Shown here one piece after another: positions 1 through 5,767 of a DNA stretch of 9,619 bases. How positions within the stretch are numbered: the stretch's first letter is position 1; each line of letters begins with the position of its first letter. Origin of the DNA: Bacteroidales bacterium UBA3816. GTDB lineage: Bacteria > Bacteroidota > Bacteroidia > Bacteroidales > P3. The stretch spans positions 1-9,619 of the forward strand of contig DFDY01000136.1 of the NCBI GenBank assembly GCA_002368955.1, in the 5' to 3' direction. The position numbers and the translations under genes are program-made. The notes under the pieces are model-generated. The model was not told where the DNA came from, searched no databases, and was given only the letters and a program-made list of their open reading frames with translations.

Positions 1-105
1 AAAGACCACCGCACCAACTACCAGACAGGCGATGTCACCGGTGTGATGGACGGCAAAATTGACAACTTCATCAAAGCCTATCTCATGGAATTCGGTGCCG
101 AATAA
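1..105 (+). CDS. C-terminal fragment of an unrecognised protein
   Basis: An open frame enters from the left edge and runs for 34 codons to a TAA stop at 103-105. The peptide begins KDHRTNYQTGD and ends IKAYLMEFGAE. It is soluble-looking, with mixed charge and no membrane segment. I do not recognise the family from this short tail and give no function. Support for a real gene comes from the clean frame, normal-looking codon use and the strong factor-independent terminator that starts 33 bases after the stop. It converges on the minus-strand pseudokinase/AAA+ gene. Confidence 0.75.
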   Translation, partial: KDHRTNYQTGDVTGVMDGKIDNFIKAYLMEFGAE

Positions 106-138
106 ATCGTTCTACATTCCATCCTTCAAATAACAAAT

Positions 139-180
139 GTGCCCTTCAAAGGAATAGCCTTTGCAGGGCACGTTTTTTTT
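139..180 (+). terminator. Factor-independent terminator, probably shared by two convergent genes
   Basis: A long hairpin pairs GTGCCCT (139-145) with AGGGCAC (165-171). After one T/C mismatch the pairing continues with CAAAGG (147-152) and CCTTTG (158-163) around an AATAG loop. Eight T residues follow at 173-180, so it is a strong terminator for the plus-strand gene ending at 105. On the minus strand the same hairpin lies a few bases after the stop at 186. The tract following it there (ATTTGTTATTTG) is a poorer U-run, so it may work in both directions with unequal strength. Confidence 0.9.
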
Positions 181-185
181 CTATC

Positions 186-2048
186 TCAGTTACTGTGAGA
201 GGAAGTACGGAAACCAATAGAGGAGTGGGGGTGAATAGGGTTACGGCTTTGGCGTTCGCGGAGCTGACGCTCATACTCTTTCTCGGTTTTGATATCTACA
301 GAGGGAGTAGTGGTTTCGATTGCCTCAACCATAGAGGCCATACTAATTTGGTGGAGTAATCCGTCTCTGATTGTCAATTGGAAAGACTTGCGACAGGCTT
401 TTTTGACGGTGTAACTGATGTCGCTCATAGTGAAATGCTCGGTAAGGTCGGCCAGACGGTCAAAATCAATAGCCTTGTCGCAAGGCTTATTTTTTAGTTC
501 CATCTTTAACAATGCCAGTCGGTTGGATTTGTCGGGCAAGGGAACATAGACAATCTCCTCTATGCGGCCCGTCCGCAGTACGGCCGGGTCGATCTGCTCA
601 ATTCGGTTGGTTGTACCGACCACAAAAATACCGCGCTGACTGCAATTCTCCAACTGAGTGAGAAACTCGTTGACCTCACCGCTGAGACTCACGTTCTCAA
701 TCTTAGAGCGAGACGGAACAATGGCATCTATTTCATCAAAGACCAGCAGCGTAGGCGCATTCTTCTGAGCTTTATCAAAGAGGTCGGCAATCATCGACTG
801 ACTACCATGGATATAGGTGGAGCCTAATTCACTGGGTCGGACAAAGGAGACACTAATGCCAACCTCTTCGGCCAGACGTGAGGCCAGGTAAGACTTGCCG
901 CAACCTGGAGGTCCATAGAGCAACATGCCGTTGGGAGGCAGTATACCAAACATTTTGGCAGTTTCAGGATTACGGAGTACATTGATGAAATTTTCGATGA
1001 GGTCATTTTTCAATTGCTCCATGCCGGCCACCAACTGGAATCCTTGCCCGGCTTTCTTGTCTATTCGGGCGGTAGTTTTAGGTTGGCCATCGTCAAGACG
1101 TGAAAAGAGAAACTCATCATCGTCGTCATTTAAATCAACATCATCCTCATCATCTTCTTTTTCAACTGTGGGCTGGGATGCAACCACTTTTGTAAGCTCC
1201 CTGAAAAACTCATCATGAAATTCCTGAATATTGGCATAACGAATATCGCTACTCGAAAGAGCCTTTTTCAACACTTCCCTTAAAGACTCTGGCAGCTCGT
1301 CTAGCCGAAGCTCTTTTGAAAGTAGTTTATTGAGTGAGGAATAACTTTCATCAATCAAACTGCTGGGCTGCCAATTATCAAGACCCCATGGTAAAGAGGT
1401 CGTGAGTAATTCATATATGATCAGTGCAATAGAATACACGTTGCTATTGGCCATATAGGAACCACCAAGAAATTCAGGGGCACAATATTTCATATTGCTA
1501 TCATTAACTGGAACACAGCAACTCGGACTACCGATTTTCTCAACATGTCGCAAACCAATGAGATAGGGGGACTGTTGACCATTATCTAGATTAAGTACGA
1601 TGTTCTTGGGGGCAATATTAATATGGGCACAGTCGGGCAGTATGTTATTAAATTTACAAATCAGATTACTCAGATTCAGAGCCAAGTCCTGCCTACTTTT
1701 GACTTCAATGGACTCAGAACAAGTCAGGTAGCTATCCAGTCTAATTCCATAAATAAAGCTCTGACTTAACCAACATAGATGGTTTGGCTCGTGCGTTTCA
1801 CCAATGTCGTACACCTCGGGCGAAACCCTCTTTTGCAGGATATAAGCATAATAGAATTCAGATGGTACTTCCATGCCAAACAACTGGCAATTCACCCCAT
1901 GGAAAAGGTCCATATCGTAAATAATCAATACGGATTTCTCCTGCTTCTCGTTCTGGACACAATAGACCATTCGGTCTTCATACTTGTCACTCAATACCCT
2001 ATCAATAGTATAGCCATAGAACTTCTTTCCTGATGCTAATGATACCAT
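186..2048 (-). CDS. Pseudokinase-like domain fused to an AAA+ ATPase
   Basis: 620 aa, no signal peptide or membrane segment, so probably cytosolic. Residues ~10-285 resemble a Ser/Thr protein kinase fold: an APE motif at 190-192 and a kinase-like helix at 203-220 (NVYSIALIIYELL). The catalytic parts are degraded. The HRD loop reads HIN (142-144), the loop Lys is Ala146, DFG reads GLR (165-167), the glycine-rich loop is absent and no VAIK lysine is visible. I infer a pseudokinase. An acidic linker (~296-312) leads to a complete AAA+ module: Walker A GPPGCGKS (379-386), Walker B LLVFDEID (434-441), sensor-1 Asn481 in VGTTNR, and a second region of homology DPAVLRTGR (487-495) with arginine fingers Arg492 and Arg495. 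This is the FtsH/p97/katanin class, so ATP-driven protein remodelling is expected; the FtsH protease domain is absent. The C-terminus is a charged, Ser/His-rich tail. The gene starts 46 bp after the sigma-factor gene on the same strand, so co-transcription is likely. The start is an ATG without a Shine-Dalgarno. Substrate unknown. Confidence 0.85.
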   Translation of the reverse strand: MVSLASGKKFYGYTIDRVLSDKYEDRMVYCVQNEKQEKSVLIIYDMDLFHGVNCQLFGMEVPSEFYYAYILQKRVSPEVYDIGETHEPNHLCWLSQSFIYGIRLDSYLTCSESIEVKSRQDLALNLSNLICKFNNILPDCAHINIAPKNIVLNLDNGQQSPYLIGLRHVEKIGSPSCCVPVNDSNMKYCAPEFLGGSYMANSNVYSIALIIYELLTTSLPWGLDNWQPSSLIDESYSSLNKLLSKELRLDELPESLREVLKKALSSSDIRYANIQEFHDEFFRELTKVVASQPTVEKEDDEDDVDLNDDDDEFLFSRLDDGQPKTTARIDKKAGQGFQLVAGMEQLKNDLIENFINVLRNPETAKMFGILPPNGMLLYGPPGCGKSYLASRLAEEVGISVSFVRPSELGSTYIHGSQSMIADLFDKAQKNAPTLLVFDEIDAIVPSRSKIENVSLSGEVNEFLTQLENCSQRGIFVVGTTNRIEQIDPAVLRTGRIEEIVYVPLPDKSNRLALLKMELKNKPCDKAIDFDRLADLTEHFTMSDISYTVKKACRKSFQLTIRDGLLHQISMASMVEAIETTTPSVDIKTEKEYERQLRERQSRNPIHPHSSIGFRTSSHSN

Positions 2049-2094
2049 GGTGCTTATTTTTTTGATTGTGAGAATTTTGTAACAGATCGAAGGC

Positions 2095-2958
2095 CTAATG
2101 GGCCTCCGCTCTCAGCAGTTTCTTGTAAGGACCCTTGCGTAGGCACTCTATGCCGTGGCGCACCAGTTGGCGTACACGTTCGCGGGTGAGGCTCAAGCGC
2201 ATGGCTATCTCCTCGTAGGAATAGGAGCGGTCGCAGCCTATGCCAAAGAAGAGCGTGACAGCTTCGCGGTCGGTGGGTCTGAGCAGGTTGAGGGCTTCCT
2301 GTAGCAAACGGTTTTGCGACTCGTTGATGAGGCGGTCATCGGGGTGAGGGGCCTCTTCGTCGATGAGGAAGTCGGCCAAAGTGGCACTATCGTCCTCGCC
2401 CACCGGAGTATCAATGGAGCGGTTATGCTTTGCGCCACCTTGGAGCCAGTCCAGCGGCACCTTCTCGTCGCCCATGGCTTCGGCCACTTCCTCGCGCGTA
2501 GGCTGGCGTTCTAGCTCTTGCTCCATATAATGACTCTTCTTGCGAGCCTTATTGAGCATCATGGCCTGATTGGCGGGCAGCGAAACCACGTTGCTCTCAC
2601 GGTCTATGGCCTGCATGATGGACTGACGTATCCACCAGACGGCATAAGTGCAGAACTTGAAACCACGGGAGGCATCGAAACGACTGGCTGCCGTGATGAG
2701 GCCGATGTTGCCGGCACTGATGAGGTCGGGCAGGGGGACCCCGTGACCCTGATATTTTTTGGCAGCCGAAACCACAAAACGCAGATTGCCACACACAAGG
2801 GCATCCAATGCCGCTCGGTCGCCTTTCTGTATTTTCTTGGACAGCTCCACCTCCTCTTCCAAGGTCAGGCGGCGTTCTTTGGCAATGTCTTTCAGATAAC
2901 TTTCCACCGAACGAAACTCACGTGTAGTAACGCTCTTGCTAATTCTCATTTCTTTCAT
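2095..2958 (-). CDS. Sigma-70 family factor, divergent RpoD-like
   Basis: A sigma-70 factor that directs RNA polymerase to promoters. I chose the ATG at 2956-2958 (287 aa). From there the protein begins MKEMRISKSVTTRE, which lines up position by position with the Bacteroidetes RpoD N-terminus as I remember it, and the length matches that family. An in-frame ATG at 2988 would add only a Lys/Asn-rich A-tract peptide. Region 1.2 is ~16-50. Region 2 is ~55-125 and includes FKFCTYAVWWIRQSI (100-114). Region 3 is ~130-200. Region 4 holds the helix-turn-helix at ~247-274 (YSYEEIAMRLSLTRERVRQL). There is no long region 1.1, as is usual for this phylum. Core-binding parts are well kept, but the second half of the HTH (VRHGIECLRKG instead of the usual KEKAIRRLR type) and the C-terminus (KKLLRAEAH) differ from the primary factor. 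I infer a specialised paralog rather than the housekeeping sigma. The pseudokinase-AAA+ gene follows 46 bp downstream. Confidence 0.88.
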   Translation of the reverse strand: MKEMRISKSVTTREFRSVESYLKDIAKERRLTLEEEVELSKKIQKGDRAALDALVCGNLRFVVSAAKKYQGHGVPLPDLISAGNIGLITAASRFDASRGFKFCTYAVWWIRQSIMQAIDRESNVVSLPANQAMMLNKARKKSHYMEQELERQPTREEVAEAMGDEKVPLDWLQGGAKHNRSIDTPVGEDDSATLADFLIDEEAPHPDDRLINESQNRLLQEALNLLRPTDREAVTLFFGIGCDRSYSYEEIAMRLSLTRERVRQLVRHGIECLRKGPYKKLLRAEAH

Positions 2959-3300
2959 GTTTTTGTTTTTTTTAGATGTAAATGACATTTTTTATTAAGC
3001 GTGTCCACCCTCTCTCGGCTTCTCTCGGCGAAGTCGAAATTTGTATTTTTTCATGTGTGACATGCACAGTTTCATGCAGTCTGCAATTCTCAGCAGACAC
3101 ACAATGGACTGACACCTGTCGTTGTTTTCACTTTCGGACGGGCTGGATGGACTCAGCCTCGGCTCCTGGGTTTGTTCGGGGGAGAATTATTCTCTCAAGT
3201 TAGGTTTCTTCATAATTGTGCTTACTTTTAATTACTTACATTTGATATCTGACATTCAACAAATTACATAGAGACTATTTTTATGCAGGGGGCTAAAAAT

Positions 3301-3328
3301 ATCGCTAAGTATTATTATCCATAGCGAT
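3301..3328 (-). promoter_or_regulatory. Hairpin near the start of the leader, possible attenuator
   Basis: ATCGCTA (3301-3307) and TAGCGAT (3322-3328) form a perfect 7-bp inverted repeat around a 14-base A/T-rich loop. On the minus strand it begins about 25-30 nt after the expected transcription start and is followed directly by ATTTTTA. That arrangement could act as a weak terminator/attenuator or as a protein-binding site. The short U-run and large loop make it a weak terminator on its own. Confidence 0.4.
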
Positions 3329-3361
3329 TTAGGCAATCTCTTGTTAGCTTTGTTTCGCTGA

Positions 3362-3392
3362 CAAAAGTACACTTTTATTTTAACATGGCAAA
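3362..3392 (-). promoter_or_regulatory. Bacteroidetes-type promoter for the sigma gene
   Basis: Reading the minus strand, a -33 box TTTG (3389-3392) is followed after exactly 19 bases by TACTTTTG (3362-3369). This matches the TTTG / TAnnTTTG consensus of Bacteroidetes primary-sigma promoters in sequence and spacing. Transcription would start near 3352-3358. The only downstream gene on this strand is the sigma-factor gene, nearly 400 bases away. It is the best full promoter match I found in the window. Confidence 0.7.
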
Positions 3393-3456
3393 ATGGAAAA
3401 CACATTTTGTTATGTTAAAAATTCTATCTATATGAAAATGAATGGGCTTTTGAGGG

Positions 3457-4212
3457 CTATTTTTGACTCATTTGGTCGAGTTTTTTCTCTATGCGGTCCA
3501 GCTGCTCCTTTATGTCGTCATTGTTGTCGGCCGCCATGGCGTCGACAAAGATGGAATTAATGAACGACATGCCTATGATGCCGCCACCGACCAGCAGAAT
3601 GCAAAAATAGATTCGCACCACATGCACCCATATGGGCGAGAGATGGGTCGTGATGGCATTGGGTATCTCATACCAACCCTCCACCGTGAATAGTTGAAAG
3701 ACAGCATATATAGAGTCTAACGGAGTAGCAAAATACTCGGGAGCCACCGTGCGGAAAAGCATACAGTTGACCCCTGCAATGACCACCAGCAACACCGCAA
3801 AAGCCAGAAAGATGGCATAGGACTGGCGCATGGCCAATCTAAATCCGGAGAGAATGTGTTGCAGGTTGGGGAAAAGGCGTCCTGCTCGGAATATCTTAAA
3901 GACGCGCACAGTCCTGACCACCAGAAGAAACGAGGTGTTGAAAAAAAGGCTGGGGAAAAAGATCAACAGCAGCGACGGAACCGAAAGAAGGGTAATCACG
4001 CCATCGAAACAGTTCCACCCATTGCGCCAATAGCCCTTGAAGCCATAGTGTATGTGTTTGACTATCATTTCCACAATGAACAACAGCGTGCAAAGCACAT
4101 CTACCATGACCAACCATGGCCACTCCACCCCACTCTCCTGTATGAGTATGACCAATGTGTTCAGCAAAATAACTGCCAAGACAAATCTATCGTTCAGAAA
4201 AAGTTTTTTCAT
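3457..4212 (-). CDS. Voltage-gated cation channel, NaChBac/NavAb family
   Basis: 251 aa with the single-domain six-helix plan of bacterial voltage-gated Na/Ca channels; four copies would form the inner-membrane pore. S1 is ~9-25, S2 ~33-51 with Glu48, and S3 begins at ~66 with the conserved Asn67 and Asp70 (NCFD). S4 (~95-112) carries voltage-sensor charges every third residue: Arg100, Arg103, Lys106, Arg109, Arg112. S5 is ~131-153. The pore loop holds the filter TVEGW (176-180), and S6 is ~196-224. The hydrophilic C-terminus (229-250) has heptad spacing, like the tetramerising coiled coil of this family. The filter differs from the sodium-channel TLESW by Val and Gly; Gly after Glu is the position linked to calcium preference in the Meiothermus channel CavMr, as I recall. 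Ca2+ permeation is therefore possible but unproven. Its ATG overlaps the upstream lipoprotein stop in ATGA, so translation is probably coupled. Confidence 0.93.
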   Translation of the reverse strand: MKKLFLNDRFVLAVILLNTLVILIQESGVEWPWLVMVDVLCTLLFIVEMIVKHIHYGFKGYWRNGWNCFDGVITLLSVPSLLLIFFPSLFFNTSFLLVVRTVRVFKIFRAGRLFPNLQHILSGFRLAMRQSYAIFLAFAVLLVVIAGVNCMLFRTVAPEYFATPLDSIYAVFQLFTVEGWYEIPNAITTHLSPIWVHVVRIYFCILLVGGGIIGMSFINSIFVDAMAADNNDDIKEQLDRIEKKLDQMSQK

Positions 4213-4574
4213 TCTGTCGTCACTTGGATTTCACAACTAGTATTGAGTATTTTTTCCCACTCCACGGCAACTCGGCACTTTTGGTAAAGTAATGCATAGT
4301 CGTTTACCCGCTGCTGCTCGACGGCTGTCAACTGGTCACGGTATTTTTCCCAGTAGACATCGGAATAGAGTCGAAACTGCTGGTCGGAACGCACCCAGTC
4401 GGCATCTGTATAGTCCGCCCCGTGCTCTTCAACTTCGGCGACAAAGGAGCCATACTTCTCCACATAGTTTTCCTTACCGTCCAGCACGCAGCCGGCAAAG
4501 GCAGCCGAAAGGAGGACCAAAAGGAGAATTCCTCTCATGAGGTACAAAGGAGATTGGGCTGCGATAGACTTCAT
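4209..4574 (-). CDS. Small predicted lipoprotein, DUF6565-like
   Basis: 121 aa from the ATG at 4572-4574. The N-terminus is a signal peptide ending in a lipobox, SAAFAGC, with the lipidated Cys at residue 29. The mature part is short and rich in Glu, Asp, Tyr and Trp, with the pattern NYVEKYGSFVAEVE followed by DADW and YWEKYRDQL. It looks helical and resembles small Bacteroidales lipoproteins annotated as DUF6565; that link is from memory. Other starts are possible. A GTG at 4584-4586 shares one base with the TAG stop of the upstream gene. An ATG at 4536-4538 gives a compact signal peptide, MRGILLLVLLSAAFAGC. I prefer 4574 because GTG starts are uncommon in this phylum. The stop overlaps the channel start by four bases. 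Function unknown; it would sit on the envelope near the channel. Confidence 0.7.
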   Translation of the reverse strand: MKSIAAQSPLYLMRGILLLVLLSAAFAGCVLDGKENYVEKYGSFVAEVEEHGADYTDADWVRSDQQFRLYSDVYWEKYRDQLTAVEQQRVNDYALLYQKCRVAVEWEKILNTSCEIQVTTE

Positions 4575-4585
4575 CTTGGCGGGCA

Positions 4586-5500
4586 CTATTCGTCGTGGTG
4601 GTGGTCGTGATGGTGGTTGAGATAATCGTGAGGCGTAACCGAAAGGTGGCGCAAGGGGGTGCCGTCAGAGGCCAAGTATTTATAGTTGACCGTAACGCCA
4701 GAACTACGGTACAGAACATCATGTGCCAAGGCGTGAATGACGCCCTCTTTCTGTTCGGCCAGACTGTGGTCAAGTTCGGCTTGGTCTATCTCGGAAGCAG
4801 GTTGAGCCAGGGTGATTGTGAAGCACAACTGCAAAGAATCTGGTTTGAAAGTGCAGGCTGTGATGGAGGCATTCTCATCCATCTTTTGCGGAGCCATGAG
4901 CTGAGTGGCGCGGGCTTCCTGCTGAATCATTACCTGGGCGGCATGTCGCATCTTGTCCTCGCTGGGCTGCTGGTTGAGCTCATCGCTTGACAGAGTGAGG
5001 TTCTGCAAAATACGGCCGTCGGTGTCGCGATAGAGGTATCTGACCGATGCTTGGTTTTCCCTGATTTGTTGGGCCAGGTAGTCTTGGTCGAATGAGACGA
5101 TGGCCTGCACGCGCAGGTCGTCGGCAGAGATGTTGGTGAAATAGTTGCGCATCAGCTGCATAAGGCTCTCCGTACCTTGCAAGATGGAGTTGTGATAGAC
5201 AACCATGTTTTCCTCTCGGTCGAAGGTGACGCTGTCAAGCTTCATCGTGTTTCCCAACGCAGGAGTCTGGGAGTTGACCACCGAGACGGCCTCAGCCAAG
5301 GAGAGGCGGCGTTCCTTTTTATGGTTAGAGTTGATAATGACCAGCACGACAATCAAGACCACTATTAAGAGCAATGCGGCCATCAGCCAATACCAAACCC
5401 TGGCAATCTTTTTTTTCAAGTGCTGGGTTGTCGTCGGCTGGGAGCTGTCGAAATGGCTTGTTGCCGTCTTTTTTTCATCATTGGCAGTGTTTGTGTCCAT
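4586..5500 (-). CDS. Membrane-anchored protein with duplicated domain and His-rich tail
   Basis: 304 aa. A hydrophilic Thr/Lys-rich cytoplasmic start (1-35) precedes one strong membrane helix (~36-57), then a basic stretch (KKERR, 61-65) and a long soluble part. Topology is uncertain: the net positive charge lies on both sides of the helix. The soluble part appears to contain two copies of one domain (~86-175 and ~211-294). Both end in the same pattern, V-x-Y-x-Y-xxx-D-G-xx-L-xx-L, at 153-168 and 271-286. The last residues (HHHDHHHDE, 296-304) form a His/Asp cluster that could bind metal ions. I do not recognise a named family. It is first in a tight three-gene unit with a lipoprotein and a voltage-gated channel, so a role in cation handling or sensing at the envelope is inference only. 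Confidence 0.8.
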   Translation of the reverse strand: MDTNTANDEKKTATSHFDSSQPTTTQHLKKKIARVWYWLMAALLLIVVLIVVLVIINSNHKKERRLSLAEAVSVVNSQTPALGNTMKLDSVTFDREENMVVYHNSILQGTESLMQLMRNYFTNISADDLRVQAIVSFDQDYLAQQIRENQASVRYLYRDTDGRILQNLTLSSDELNQQPSEDKMRHAAQVMIQQEARATQLMAPQKMDENASITACTFKPDSLQLCFTITLAQPASEIDQAELDHSLAEQKEGVIHALAHDVLYRSSGVTVNYKYLASDGTPLRHLSVTPHDYLNHHHDHHHDE

Positions 5501-5570
5501 ATCACTAACGAGTTTATTTACTTTACTATCATTCTATTACTTATCTTCAACCGATTTCCTCTCTTGCTTG

Positions 5571-5602
5571 CAAATATACAAATAATAGTTTGTATGAGCA
5601 AT
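5571..5602 (-). promoter_or_regulatory. Promoter for the membrane-protein/lipoprotein/channel unit
   Basis: On the minus strand TATATTTG (5571-5578) matches the TAnnTTTG -7 box. ATTG (5599-5602), one mismatch from the -33 TTTG, lies 20 bases upstream. Transcription would begin near 5565, giving a leader of about 65 nt before the ATG at 5500. Confidence 0.6.
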
Positions 5603-5612
5603 AATTTTTATA

Positions 5613-5624
5613 AATGAGCTCATT
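5613..5624. promoter_or_regulatory. 12-bp perfect palindrome upstream of the -33 box, candidate operator
   Basis: AATGAGCTCATT is a perfect palindrome lying ten bases upstream of the -33 element of the neighbouring promoter. The position suits an activator or other dimeric regulator site. A second, imperfect inverted repeat lies just beyond it: CCAA-gtg-TCGG (5629-5639) against CCGATTGG (5648-5655). One palindrome of this size can arise by chance, so this is a candidate only. Confidence 0.35.
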
Positions 5625-5672
5625 ATGACCAAGTGTCGGCCTAATGACCGATTGGGATGTAAATCAGTCAAT

Positions 5673-5700
5673 AAAAAAAGGCCCCAAAAAAGGGGGCCTT
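5673..5700 (-). terminator. Factor-independent terminator of the ridA-acd-etfBA unit
   Basis: On the minus strand AAGGCCCC (5693-5700) pairs perfectly with GGGGCCTT (5678-5685) around a C-plus-T6 loop, and a T-tract continues to 5673. It starts about 67 bases after the etfA stop. It cleanly separates this unit from the promoter of the next one. Confidence 0.93.
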
Positions 5701-5767
5701 CGAACACTAAAACATTAAGAAATCTTTTTCTTTGAATATGTTTATTCAAAGAAAACACCTTAGAACG

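Larger units (their letters stand above)
2959..3456 (-). other. Long intergenic region, probable sigma-gene leader
   Basis: About 500 bases without a convincing gene. The upstream end carries the best promoter match in the window (3362-3392), so most of the region would be transcribed as a leader of roughly 360-400 nt. It contains inverted repeats at 3301-3328, 3182-3194 (GAGAA/TTCTC), 3141-3158 (GGCTG/CAGCC) and 3079-3098 (GTCTGC/GCAGAC). It also contains a direct repeat of TCTCTCGGC (3011-3019 and 3021-3029) and short ORFs on the minus strand. I see no known riboswitch. No good terminator follows the ion-channel stop at 3457-3459, so read-through from that unit is possible. Confidence 0.6.

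Noticed and set aside
186..1250. FtsH protease identity for the AAA+ half
   Set aside because: There is no membrane helix, no HExxH zinc site and no protease domain after the ATPase module.
2049..2100. AGGCC/GGCCT inverted repeat at the end of the sigma gene as a terminator
   Set aside because: The stem is only five bases and no T-tract follows on the minus strand, so read-through into the ATPase gene is more likely.
3237..3244. TACATTTG, a plus-strand -7 box match
   Set aside because: The -33 side is weak, and no plus-strand gene lies downstream. Such 8-mers occur by chance in A/T-rich DNA.
3400..3456. Terminator after the ion-channel gene
   Set aside because: GGGCTTTTGAGGGCT here is a direct, not an inverted, repeat. 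No stem with a T-run was found.
5537..5758. 73-codon minus-strand frame between etfA and the next unit
   Set aside because: It runs through the strong terminator and over the promoter of the next unit, so it cannot be a normal gene.
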